Assembly: GCA_907165065.1 (NCBI GenBank)
Contig: OU015524.1
Coordinates: 58,631,295 to 58,695,294 of the forward strand
Reading direction: 5' to 3'
DNA from: Caprimulgus europaeus
Taxonomy: Eukaryota; Chordata; Aves; Caprimulgiformes; Caprimulgidae
Length of the DNA: 64,000 nt
The notes beneath the pieces were generated by a model. That model had not been told where the DNA came from. It saw only the letters and a program-made list of their open reading frames with translations, and did not search any database. Made by a program: the position numbers and the translations under genes. Each line of letters starts with the position of its first letter. The first letter of the stretch is position 1. Positions 26,589 to 38,228 of this stretch are shown in pieces.

Positions 26589-26645
<57 letters not shown>
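26585..26645 (+). repeat. (A)n followed by (TA)n microsatellite
   Basis: A run of 13 A residues passes into about 24 uninterrupted AT dinucleotides ending near 26645. It is a perfect simple repeat and so probably length-polymorphic. The A-run directly before it could be the remnant of a retroposon tail, but no element is recognised upstream. Confidence 0.95.
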
Positions 26646-26647
<2 letters not shown>

Positions 26648-28152
26648 CAACACAACTGGAGACAGGACTTGTGACTTGGAGTGCAGCTGCAAGGTTATTA
26701 TCAAGCAGAATCAAGTATTTTTCTGCAGAATCTCAATAGGATTCTTCTTAGCTGCTTAACAACAGAGAGATCGTTTGTCATACTCACTTCTCCCCATAAT
26801 CTTCACGTATGCATGAAGAAACAGTGTCTTTTTAGCTGTCTGGTCGTTCAAGGGTTAATGCTTCAGGCTGGTGAGCTACACTGATGTACATGTTTTGAAG
26901 TTCTGACCCGTGACACTCTGTGAATAAGTGTAGTGCTCGTTAAATGAGCCTAAAATCATATTTTTTCAGCTGTCGAGTTTATGTTTCGGATATGCATATT
27001 TGTTTCCTAATTCTGAAAATGACTGGTGGTTTTGTTGTGAAGCGTGGTGGGTCTGTCTACTCAGAGCTCATCCTTAGGACTGGAATCTTTAGGAGCATCA
27101 GTCCACCTCTGTAAAGAGCAAAATATATTTTGTGAAAATCTTCTCTTTCTGTCTCTTTTAAATGATTAATTTATCTATTTAGATTCATGAAAAGCATATT
27201 AGAGCTGGATGGGCATTTAGTTAAAATAACACCCTACTTGACTGACTAATTAATATATGTTTTCTTTGTTGTATATGCCATGTCTCTGTAAAGTAACTGA
27301 GGGGAATTTCCTTGTGTATGAATATAAGCATCCCATATATATATGCATGTTTTAAAAATAAAACTAATTTGGAAAAAGTGTTTTTAAGAAAAAGTCACTA
27401 AGAGAAGGCAAATGGTTTTATAGCTAATTTCTGCTTGAGGCATTAGGATGACATGCTTTTTTCAGTTCTATACTGAGGTCTCAAGAGATACTGTATTTGT
27501 TAAATTAATATTACTTAGAAATGAGAGAGTGGTTTGGTAGGTTTAGACTTGATCATATTCTCCAGAAAAGCCTAGATAGCTCTCATGTAGAGAGAAGAGC
27601 CTAAAACTGCTTTATATTCCTTCTACACCCAGCAGCAAAGCAACTTTTCTATGAAATTTCTGTTTTCTAATAATTTGGGACTCTCACATTTTTTCTCATG
27701 TCACTATGGATGTGAGTATTCAAATTCAATCTGATAGCAGTGCATGCAACTTCATTTGAAGTCAGCGAGAGGTGATGATTTAATGTAGAGTCTGGCAGTC
27801 TCTGAGATTGTGGTGGGGGAAATAATTTGAGGGAATGTTGGATGGTTTGTACGGGGCCTCCTGTTTGCTGTTTCTGTAACAACATCCTGAATTCCAGTGT
27901 GCAGTATGATTTTATTGAAAGCATGTGATGCCTTCCAAAAAGGCCTAATGGTGAGAGATTGTGTGTTTCCCGACAGCCATGACAAAATGATTCCAGCTGT
28001 TCTTGAGAGGCACCTCAGTGCTGTGCTGAAAATGACTATTTTGTACATCTTTAGGATTTAAATGGGGTGATGTTTATTGTGTGGTATTGTTAAATAGTTG
28101 TTAGCACAACATACAGTTTTGGTCATGCTGTTTTTGTTTGTAATCTTTTAAG

Positions 28153-28281
28153 GTTGTGCTGGTGAGATGGAACGAACCATTCCAGAAATTAGCAACCTGT
28201 GATGCAGATGGAGGAATATTTGTTTGGATACAATACGAAGGCAGATGGTCTGTGGAGCTTGTGAACGATCGAGGGGCACAG
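28153..28281 (+). CDS. TULP4: TULP4 internal coding exon A (first WD40 repeat)
   Basis: Tubby-like protein 4 combines an N-terminal WD40 region, a SOCS box and a C-terminal tubby domain. The SOCS box suggests a substrate receptor for an elongin/cullin ubiquitin ligase (family knowledge). This exon encodes 43 residues, from VVLVRWNEPFQKLATCD to VELVNDRGAQ, and is essentially identical to the human protein as I recall it, near residues 85-127. The pattern hydrophobic-x-x-V-x-W, LATCDADG, then IFVW is a typical WD repeat. It is flanked by an acceptor (cttttaag, AG at 28151-28152) and a GTTAGT donor at 28282. It starts and ends in phase 0. The preceding exon, which should carry the start codon and end near HNSE, was not found in 1-28152. 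The protein match and intact frame make the call secure. Confidence 0.96.
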
Positions 28282-28597
28282 GTTAGTATGCTTGTTTTCT
28301 CTGCAGTCAAGAGTGATCAAGTCGTGAGAGGCAAAATGAAGAGGATGATGAATGGTGCTTTATGCCTTTTGAAAAGCACAGGAGAAAATGAAACATTTCT
28401 TTATTGAAAGGAATGTGCAAGAATTGCCACAAAGACACTTTGCAAGAACAGTTGTTTTATCCAATAGCTGTGACATCAGAGCTACAACTAGGCTGATAGT
28501 TGCCTTGTCTAGTTCTGTGTGGTGCTGTCTTTCATTAAAACAACAAAAAATTCCTACATGTCCCAAACATCTATTTTCTTGTCTTTGGTCTGTTAAG
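28282..28597 (+). other. TULP4: TULP4 intron A-B (316 bp, phase 0)
   Basis: A short GT-AG intron running from GTTAGT to tgttaag, with the acceptor tract tattttcttgtctttggtctgtt split by purines. It holds no repeat that I recognise. One frame stays open across its 3' half into exon B, but it starts inside the intron and has no similarity to anything before VSDF. Confidence 0.93.
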
Positions 28598-28759
28598 GTA
28601 AGCGACTTTACATGGAGCCATGATGGGACTCAAGCACTTATCTCCTATAGAGATGGATTTGTGCTGGTCGGTTCAGTCAGCGGACAAAGACACTGGTCTT
28701 CAGAAATAAACTTGGAGAGTCAGATTACCTGTGGCATATGGACTCCAGATGACCAACAG
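28598..28759 (+). CDS. TULP4: TULP4 internal coding exon B (second WD40 repeat)
   Basis: This exon encodes 54 residues beginning VSDFTWSHDGTQALISY and ending GIWTPDDQQ, matching TULP4 directly after exon A (human residues about 128-181, from memory). It holds a complete WD-type repeat, with DFTWSHDG as the inner strand and FVLVGSVSGQRHW as the outer strands. The first strand of the next repeat (ITCGIWTPDD) runs to the end of the exon. The acceptor AG is at 28596-28597 and the donor GTAATG begins at 28760. Both boundaries are phase 0, so skipping the exon would keep the frame. Its first six bases are GTAAGC, a consensus 5' splice-site sequence directly abutting the acceptor. The intron to exon A is only 316 bp, whereas the intron to exon C is about 21.5 kb. 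Confidence 0.96.
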
Positions 28760-29485
28760 GTAATGGAGCTTTTAGAGGTATTAATTGTATTGCACTGATA
28801 TGCTATAGAATACACCTCTTAAAAAAATGTTAAATAAAATGGCCGCTTTGTAAGAACAGTTTCCCTCAAAACTGGTGCTCCCACAGATAACAAAAATTTA
28901 ATTCATCCTGTCATTCTCATTAGGCAAGTATGACAATTTACCAAGTTACCTATCATCCCTTTTCAACCCAATTCACATGCAGTCTTGTTTAAAGTTGTTT
29001 CAGACAGGAATCTGTAATTGTTCCCCTAATTTGTTGATGCAGCTGTCTTGAAAATGCATTTGAGCAGAGGTACGGCCTGGTTTAGTAAAGATCTACAGGT
29101 CATTCTGTATACAGCTGTCCAGTCTGCATTTGCAGCAAAAGCAGTTCAAGTGGCAGCTACGGTTATGTTTGCCTTCACACCAGCAAATGGATTCAATTGA
29201 TTCTGAGTGTCAGAGAGACCTTCAAGGCTTTTGCAAACAACATAATTTAAAAGAAGGACATTTTTGTAACCATTGAGTCCAAGACTTGCTGAGCTTTGAA
29301 AAAGCCAGTTAAAAAATTATTCTTTACTGTTTTTCTAATGAAGCGTATGGATGGCATTGGTCACATCAGCATCTATAGCAGGGCTTGAGCTAGCCCAGAC
29401 GTTTCATTTGCAGAATTTACAATGGCTCCTTGCTGTTCCCTGTTGAGCTTACTCGAACAGTCTTTCCTTCCACATTCTTTGCAAC

Positions 29486-29577
29486 CTGGTGCAGGCAACC
29501 TGCTTTGGCAGGGGGGTTGGACTAGATGATCTCCTGAGGTCCCCTCCAACCCCTACCATTCTGTGATTCTGTGACTC
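29486..29577 (+). mobile_element. Very short CR1 LINE 3' tail, sense
   Basis: About 90 bp of CR1 3' UTR: aacctgctttggcagggggg, ttggactagatgatctcctg, aggtcccctccaacccc, ending with the octamer repeat attctgtgattctgtgac. The element is severely 5'-truncated, but its terminal repeat is well preserved, suggesting a fairly recent insertion. Confidence 0.9.
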
Positions 29578-29879
29578 TTGCTGTTGTTATGGTTAATGTA
29601 TGTATAGTATAGTACTGATAGAAATGATGGGGTTAGAACAATACAAAGAGAAACTCTGTTATGATCACAACTGGAGTATTTTCCTTCCTTCATTTTACAC
29701 TGCCATGAAAACATACTGGTTAAAGACTCAAGGTACTGGTACTACTGACTTTAATTTAGAATACTAGAAATCCATACGTGATAGAATTATTTTGGGAATT
29801 ACTAGTAGAATAGAATACCACTGATAATATGCATTTCTGCAGCAGCATCTAATAATTTTAGATTGCTTTGCAAAGAAAA

Positions 29880-30070
29880 ATGAATTAATTATTGCAACGC
29901 TGTTCTTTAAAGCCAGGGAGTCTAACTGCCTCTTTTTTAATCTGCGGAAATGTAAGTCTTGACAATAAATAATTTACTCAAGATTAAGAGGGAAAGACAA
30001 GCAGCAGAAGTAGGGTGGGAAACTAAGATCTAATAGCTCTCAGTCTAATGTTTTAAACATGAGGCTACCC
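29880..30070 (-). mobile_element. Probable MIR SINE fragment, antisense
   Basis: The plus strand reads like the reverse complement of a MIR: tctgcggaaatgtaag (the diverged atttacagatgaggaaact segment), taatttactcaagattaaga (from taacttgcccaaggtcacac) and gcagcagaagtagggtggg (from gtaagtggcagagccggga). It ends in ctctcagtctaatg. Divergence is high, and boundaries are approximate. Confidence 0.65.
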
Positions 30071-32097
30071 CATTTGTGTGCTGCTTGGTCGTTGCTGCTG
30101 TATTTGGAAATATCTTCACTTGAGTGTTTAATTTGGAGTGACTGATTGTCTTTAATTCAATTTAGCAGTATGTTTGTACTTTCTAATCTGGGTGCTCTAT
30201 AAGTGGTTATTCCAGAAAACAAACACTTGTTCAGTGTCCAGGTAAGCACATTCAAACATAATGGCCAGTTCTAGCTGGGTTAAAATCACTTGCTTGAGTT
30301 ACAAAACTCTACTGCTGACAAACTCACTGATACAGAGACAAAAAGCAGTCAAGAGCTTGATGTTCCTCTGCACAGTTCTAACTATAAGGTTTGCATGTTA
30401 GCTGATGATGGATCTTTGTACTGTTCTCCTGAGTTGGTGGAAAGAAGCAATTTTGTAATATGTAGTTAGTTGTATTTGTCTCTGGAGGCACAAGGAAATA
30501 CAATTCACTGAGGTTCTAGGCAAGAGACTACACTCAGTTCAACCTTAAAATAGCAAATTGGGGGTAAGGACATTGCATATATTACACACAAATAAGCACA
30601 TATGGAAATGGATAGCTGTGAAACCACCACAATTCCCTTACTAGCTTACCTCCTTATCTAATTTATCTCCTGATTTGTATCTGTGCAAATGAGAACAGAG
30701 TATTTTCTGGTCTAGAGTAGCTAGTGGCACCATAAAGATTGGTAGTGAAAATATTCCTTGAAAATGTTACAATCCATGGTCCAATGACCTTTGACATAAT
30801 TAACTTGGAAAGTTAGATTTCCAAGGGGAATGTATTATTCAGTATCCATTTTCTATTGTCCTCGTAAAAATTTTCTCAGTATAGCCTGTCTGTTCACCTC
30901 ACTCTTCAGTTCTCTTAACTTTCTCGCTCAGCCCTTTGCTGCATGCATCCTCCTCTTTTCTTCAAGTCTTGTTTTCCATCTTTTCTCCTGTCTGTCTATT
31001 CAACACCAGTAGGCTATCACCTCTGTCACTCCTCACCATGGCTGTGTGGCAGCCTTGCAAGAGGAGGGTAATTTCCTACCACCATCTTTCAGTTGGAGTC
31101 AAGAAATGATTTGAGCTCCAGTGTTGCAAACCATCTTGTTTGACAGAGCTCGTGTGGCCTCTGGGTTTGTGTTCTTACTGTACTTTGACACAGGCTTGTA
31201 AGTAAAGAACCTGAGGTAGTGGCTGATGCCACCTGTGGTTGAAACTCCATAGTTAATGCTTCCCAAAGTCTTTTAAAAGCCTAGAGATGGGATAAGAGGT
31301 AGAGAGATGGCCAGAGTGGGGTACAGTCCTGCTGAAACTGAACATATAGTTGTACCTTTTAACTAATTTGGTACATATGTTGCCCTGAGAAAGTTATTGG
31401 CTGATTTTATTAATACTAGGTACAACTAAGTTCTCCATTTCTTTTAGGAAGAGAGTGGTATCAGGATTTCTTGAGCTCTCTGTCTGTTGGGGAGAAACTT
31501 ACTGTGAGTCATAGGACAGTTGATACAATCTGTTTGACTGCAACACTTTCTTTCTCAGTGTCATATGTTGTCAGATAATCATCTTGTGAAGGTCATCAGC
31601 AGATTTTTTTGTGGTTCACACTCAGGTCTTGAGTTTAGACTTTGAGCTATGGACTTCTTTAGCTAATTCAATACATAGGCCTTTTGATTGTGATTCTGCT
31701 TATTTATTGTAGAGGACTAGAAGTTAATTTTCTACTTCATTGTGTGTCTGTAGTCCTGCTCCTATGGAGGGCTTTAGGTGTTAGGTGCACCTGTACTCTA
31801 TAACCAGAGCACACGTCTGGCTGAGGCACAGAACCCCGTTATACCAATGGCCTCTTGAGGATAATAAGCAAATACACAGAATAGGAAGACTTTACAGGAC
31901 TGGGTCCTCTCTGTCTCGGGCAGAGTGCCACACTTGCGTTAAACTTGGATGGTTGCAATCACTCAGGAGCGTGACCTTCCTTTCACTGTTTCAAAATATT
32001 TTTTGATGGCTACAAGAGGCTATAGTAAAGACTGCTTCCTCAAAGTCTTGTGGAGTATTTTTCTGGTGAGAAGGCTCACCTAGGATCATGTAAGGAT

Positions 32098-32133
32098 GAA
32101 AAGTATATTTGAAATGAAAAGTAAATTTGAAAT
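32098..32133 (+). repeat. 18-bp tandem duplication
   Basis: gaaaagtatatttgaaat at 32098-32115 is immediately followed by gaaaagtaaatttgaaat at 32116-32133, with one mismatch. A simple local duplication. Confidence 0.9.
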
Positions 32134-33389
32134 ATCAAAGAATGCTGTACCCTGTCTTGAGACAGTTCTGTGGTGTCATACCACGCTTGTTTGCAAAGAG
32201 GGACTGTACGTATCAAGTAGATTGAATGACTTTCCAAGCGAGAAAAACTTGAGTTTTGTCTGGCCAAAGAGTTTATTTATAATTATAGAGGCAATGTCAA
32301 TAAGTAGTTGAGGATTTTTCCTAAGCCTAAAAGTCATATAAAACATCTTTACAGTGTTTCATTTCCCCTTCTGTGTGCTTGCTCAGCTCCTAGTAACATT
32401 TTTATATCGACTTCTGCTGCCCTTGGGCCGTCCTCTTCCACTCCTTCTCCCAGATTTTAGCTATTAGAGAGGCTTATCTCTGCTCATGACAAGAGAAAGG
32501 CACAGTGTCAGAGAACTGGGTGAGAATTGTAGAGGGGTCTGATTATTCTCTTTTTTACAGCAATATCGTGTAGGTCCCTGGACTTCACTGGGGTGTTTCT
32601 GTTGCTATTTCTATGTGTGAGAAGGGAATCAGAAGGAAATCACTCTCCAATAGAGGGAAGACTTAATGAAAATGAATTAATATATTTTAATTCCTGGATA
32701 TCCCAAGAGGTGCTCTTAATCTATATTTGTTCCCTGCATCTCAGATAGTGTAAATTATTAGACTTTTTCTGACAGCCCATTTCTAATTTTTACTTCCTCT
32801 TTCCTGTTGCAAGCTTTTCTTTGTGGAAATTCAGGGATTGGCCAGGATTCTCTTTGGCCAGGACGTGACAGACAATGGGTATGTGTGAGCTTTGCCAGTG
32901 CATTTTCTTCTCTTTGCTTTGAAAACAGGTATACAAGCAGTTAGCTAATTTGATTGGCATCCTGCAGGGTACAACCTTAACTGTTCTATGTGTCCCATTG
33001 CAACACAACATGCATTAGTACTAGTCCTAAGAATGTGTAAATACAGGCCCTGAGTTTCAGCCTATTCTGTGTCTAATCATATCAAATTCTGTTCTTGGTG
33101 GAAGAGAAAAGCAGCACAGCGTTAGGAACAGGTACTGTGTGCACTGCAGGGTCTTACGAGACACTGGAAGAAAACCTATGAGGCCAGTAGCAGATGAAAC
33201 TGCTTTTTCTCAAAACACAGAGTGCAGGATGTTGGGGGTTTTTTTGTTGTTTTGGGTTTGTTTTTTCTTTAAATCTTTTGTAGTTCACAGTAGCTGTGCA
33301 GGAAGGCAGTTGCTGTGCTGTTAGTCACTCCTGCTCCCGATGCTCACCATCCCTACTCCCATGGCAACCACAGACGCTTCAGCATCCTT

Positions 33390-33640
33390 TTTCTAAGAGG
33401 CATGAAGCAGGAGCAGGCTTCAGCTCCTGCACCCTGCCCCCAGCACCCTGCCTGCAGCACTACGGGGTGGGGCGTAGGACACAGAAAGGAGCTTGGCACG
33501 AGGGAGGGGATGCGTGCTACTTTCTGGGTCCAGTGGTGTAATTGGGAGGGATCTGTGTGCAAATACCCCGCTTGGTGCCTCACATGCCCCTGTTAGGGTC
33601 AGCACCGTGCTGTGCCGAGTGGCTGCCGTCAGGTAGGAGC
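33390..33640. other. Locally GC-rich patch in intron B-C
   Basis: About 250 bp with clearly higher G+C than its surroundings, including cccagcaccctgcctgcagc and ggggtggggcgtagg and several CpG sites. Open frames exist on both strands but show no domain and no codon periodicity visible by eye. It could be part of an unrecognised repeat or a small regulatory element; nothing in the sequence decides this. Confidence 0.35.
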
Positions 33641-36600
33641 TATGCAAGGCACAATTCTCACCAGGAGGTAGGAGCTAATTAACAAGAAGCACTGTGAAAT
33701 GGTTACCGGTGGCACTGGGCAGTTGATGAGCTTGCCTCTCAGGCTCCTTGGTTTTGGTGTGACTTTAGTCCCTGGCAGGAATTTTAACTAATAAATCCAT
33801 TATAGTACAATCTGCTTTTGGATCATCCCATTTTAATCTGTGGACTGTGATTTGCAGTTGCTACGACCTTTTCAGGGAAATAGTTGTTCTGAACAACTCC
33901 TAAGCTGAAAGTAGGGATGGTAGTTTTACCTAGCTTTCAGAACATGGCTTAAAAATAAGGAATTTATAATGCTTAAAAATGGTACATCTGTTTGGGCCGT
34001 GATGTCATCTTCTCGCTTAAATCGTCTTTGGCCTGCTGCTCTGGAATTAGGAGTTTGTGCTTCTGTTCACCCCACCATTTTGGTTTTAATCAGGTGCTGT
34101 AGCTCACATGAGATTCAGGCAGTCCTTGCTATTGCAGGAGTCACACTGATCAAGTTTAATTATGCTTAGACATCTAGCTGTGTGGAAAAAAAATCTTGAA
34201 GACAGCCTTCTAATGAGTTGACAGAATGATGAAAGGGAGCTACAAACAGGCAACTGGAGCAGTATAGGAAAGGCAAATATTTAGCTTAATTACTGTGAAT
34301 GAAGGGAAGGAAGGACAAAATGAAAAGAATTACAGCCTGTAAAATTTGAAAGTATAAGCAATGTTTTTGTTCTTTATTAAAATACTTATTGTCTCTATTA
34401 AGGATCTTTACAGATTCATGTACAGGAGCCTTTAAAGTGTCAGGGAATATCTATATTTTTGTGTCTTAACATATAAAAATGCTTCTTTTGCCCCGTCAAT
34501 TCTGGGTGTAGAGACTATCAAATGACCTTATATATATGTTTACAATGACTACAGCCATTCAGAATTGCACTGTAAAATACAGTCTTTGAGGAAGAAAGGA
34601 AAGACTTGTTGATGGATGAATTACTCAAATTACTGGGAAGAATGACTCGAGGCTTTTTATAGCATTGAAGAAGTGTCAATAATTAACTAGACAGTTCACT
34701 CAAGCCGCAAGGACTGCAGGCAACAGTTAAATCACATACAAGGATTTTAACATTGCATGCTGCATAATTGAGCAGTACTATTAAAATGCAAAAAGAAGAC
34801 AGGGGAAGGAGACCTCTGTTGTCTTTCAAGATAAATCTGCTTGTTATATAAAACAAACAGATAAACAAAACCCAACACAGCTTAATTGTCTTGGACAATT
34901 GTTTTGGTCTATTTTTAGAAGCTTTTCAAACCTTTGTGGCAAACTTGCTATTAAAATTAATGATATCTTCTTGCTTGTGATAAGGGTTCTGTGAATGTTT
35001 ACTATCCTATTGCATCCTTTTATAGACAAAATATGTGGGATTTTTATAGGTACTTAAAATGTTTAAAAGTTTTTGCGGAGACTTTGTATTCTTGTTTTAT
35101 AGATTTATGCATGCTGGAAGCCAGTAACACTTTGTTTTTGTTCTTTCCTTGGTGACTTGATTTTTATGATGCCACATAACAGTGACAGACAGATTTTGTG
35201 TGAAAAAGTAATGTGAATTTTAAGTGCTAGTTAGCCTTTCTTTCTCCCATCTCTTTTTATCTGTTGTTTTAAAGCTACATTATGCAGCTCTTTCTGAAAT
35301 AATAGATTTCTTTTTTTTTCCTAGTGTCTATGCATAGTTTTATTAGCATTGTTTTTCCTTTCTTTAGCATTGTATTTTCCTCTTCTCCTGTCTTTTTGTC
35401 TCAAGCAGGTTTTCATGCATCATTCTGCTGAGAATACAGGTACCAAAAAGAAGGAAGAAAAAGAGTTAAATAGCTTGGTGCACTGTGCCTTTTTTTAGTT
35501 GTGCTCTCCTTTTCTCCCTAGCAATGAGCAACTACAACGTGGATTTCAATACTCAACTGAGGACTTTATAGGCTTTGCCTTGAGTTTTGGGGAGGGTGGA
35601 GAACGAAGATGTTCTCCCTGGAGCTTCTAAGGTTCATCTGCAGCTTCAGGAGCTGTGGCATCTCTTTGTGGGTTTATTCCAGGCGATGTTTTTCTTGCCA
35701 GAAAGCCTAGTCAATACTGCACAGTTATTGAGCGGGTAGTTGAAGGAGCAGAGCAACAAGGTGATGCTTCAGTGTGCTTTCGTCTTCCCACTCGCTTCAT
35801 CTGTGCTTTGCCTAATCTTTCCCTTGATGCTTTTCATCCAGCCTGTAGTGGCAAGACATTGAGAGAGCTGACGGGATGGTGCCATTTGTTCTAGTCATGA
35901 AGGCTGTAATATGGGGGATGTTTATGTGCTGACAGCATCATGGCTCATATTTTCTCAGTAGCTCCTGCAATGTTTCATGTCAACACTGTTTCAGATGAGT
36001 CTTGCAAATATTTTTTTCCCTTAATGACTCTGTCTGAAAGGAGGAATACAACTGTTTTAATGTTTTGCTCATCGTTGTAGACAGGGTATTTGATGTTTGT
36101 TACTGCAAAAAGCAAATGACTAAATGGATTGCTGCATCCCCATGGATACACAGTGTACTAGGACATACAGATCACCCTCAACAGTGTGTCTTGTAACTCT
36201 TTATCTTGCTCTGCCATGATGCTCAGACAGGTCATAATATTCTTATTTTAGTTGACCAGAATCTGGGGTTTGTTAAGCTCTGTGCACTCTACCACATCTT
36301 TCCCTCCCTCAGGAAAGGAAGGATGTCAATGGCAGTGACAAATGAGAGATGGAGGGAGAGCTGAAGACTCATTGTGTCCACTTAGCATTTTTATACCCAG
36401 TACTGTTTTACATTTTTGAAGCATCAGTGTTTGAGTCAGCAAAGTAAAGATGAGTGCAAACAGAAAAACAACCAGTCTCTGTGTGGAAAGTGTCAGGAAG
36501 AAAGAAGTCTTTGCCTTTCCTCTCACCTTGCTGGCACTTGTACAGAAAGATTTCCCCATATAGACTGAAGTCTTTAGTTCTTTGGGACAGAGAGTACTTA

Positions 36601-38228
36601 CTTGAAACTGTGTTTCTGAAAAGCACTGTGTTATGCTTCAGCTGTAGGGACAAATAGTAAGAACAAGGATTTGCAGTGCACCTGTGCAAAGTAGCAGCAC
36701 ATAGTTATGCTACTTTTTAGGCAGTTCAGGGTAAAAATGGCACCTCCTCCAGGAAGCTGCTCTCTTCCTAAGGAGAAGTCATATGTAAGTTAGGAAAAAT
36801 AATTTGTTCATTCAGATTTTGAGTTGGTCAGGAGAGGGCATGTGAGTGGAAGTCTAATTCTTACAGAGGAAAAACTCTCCAAACTGAGGGTTATACAGCT
36901 TTTTTTCAGAAACAGTCTGTGTTACTCTATTGCAAGAGCCGCTTGGCTGAGGACTTCTTTGGTTCATCCAGAGCTTTGTGGTCTTTTCAGTTCAAAGAAA
37001 TGTAGCTGCCAGAGTGGTATTTATATTTTATTATCAATGGTACTTGATCCAGCTATTTTTTGGAAGTTAGTAAGAAAACCAGGAGCCAAATGGGGTCTTG
37101 AACTTGGGTCAGATGTGTTCAAGCCTGTGAATAGTCTGAAACCTTGGTGCAAGGGTGGAGGATTGGAGTAATTGAATCTGGAGGAGCAAATTTGTGGATT
37201 TCTGCACTAGGTCTTGTCTGGGAAAGCAAGGTCAAGTTTCATAGTAAATTGGAGATGAAAGGTGGTATTTTTTAAAAGTAGTATCACATGGTCTTTCCAT
37301 TGATTTGATGGAAAGAGATAGTATGCCAATGGAAAGTGGGAGCACTATCTCTTTATTGTCCAAAACCTTTCCCATCAGTGTTTCATCCTGCACGGATTCA
37401 ACGTGAGCTCACTGCTCTTTGTCAGGAGCCAGTTTGTCAGTGTTAAGACATGCAGAGATTGTTGGCGACTGTATCAGCTGAAAAGGGATTAATCCTTCCC
37501 TGCTTTCCTTGCTTTTAGGAGGATAGTCATTCTTCTTGAGTGCCTCATTTTGGTAACAGTTTATTACTCAGTCTATCTCCATGTTGACTCAGTTATACTT
37601 GATCTTACTCATTCTGTGTGTTTCCTGACCATGCTGAGACACCCCTCTCTGCCAGCATCCGAGACCTAGAAGAAGAATGCAAAGTTGAGGGACTGTCTTC
37701 CATTAGCATATAGCTTAACCCAGAGGCTTCTTGATTTTGTCTTATGAAATTCAAACCAGCAAGGACATTGCCTCTTAAACTGCTTTGTATTGCATTTTCA
37801 CTGGTCGAGTGTGCAATCCTTGTTGCTAAGTAATATCATTTTCAATTAGGAAAAAAAACAAACCACAAAACCCCAGCAGAAACTCTCAGACTCTGAAGGA
37901 AATTTTAGCTTCAGCAGTCCACATATCTTTCAGAAAATAACTAAACACTGGCTTGGGAACAATGCAAGAAACTGCCAAGTGTATCAGTTGACTTCTTTGC
38001 CTGATTAAGTGGTTGTTGGTAAAACTAACTGCAATAATTGTTTTTGTTACTATATATAATTTAATATATGTGAAGAATATGTGTTTTCTTAGATGTGTGC
38101 ACTTCCCTGGAAGAGTTTAGTGAGAAAACTAAAACCATGTTGCTGGAAGAGCATTCCAGAATACTTTTACTCAGTGAGAGCTCAGTGGTCCAGGCTTGGA
38201 GTCCTGCCTGTATTAAGAGCTACAGAAG

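Larger units (their letters stand above)
1..28152 (+). other. TULP4: TULP4 intron upstream of exon A (3' part)
   Basis: No exon could be supported here. The expected TULP4 start-codon exon, ending in the sequence encoding LRGHNSE, was looked for and not seen, so this intron probably extends left of the window. Contents: CR1 copies at 1-491, 3411-4600, 14899-15538 and 23341-23488; an ancient CR1 relic at about 10400-11500; a MIR at 5605-5735; a purine-rich block at 4650-5160; two short tandem duplications at 18469-18510 and 21078-21175; a TA microsatellite at 26597-26645; and several poly-A runs. The remaining stretches show nothing I can identify. Short open frames in them have no recognisable domains and no codon pattern suggesting a gene. 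Confidence 0.85.

Noticed and set aside
28388..28597. Open frame running into exon B from inside the 316-bp intron.
   Set aside because: TULP4 continues directly from exon A (GAQ) to exon B (VSD), and the extra residues match nothing.
33296..33647. Several overlapping open frames in a GC-rich patch, possibly a small gene or CpG island.
   Set aside because: CpG density is modest, the frames overlap on both strands, and none shows a domain or a plausible start context.
36408..37171. Open frames of 93 and 115 codons on opposite strands.
   Set aside because: No recognisable domain, no homology by eye and no splice or promoter signals. Lengths are ordinary for random AT-moderate intron sequence.
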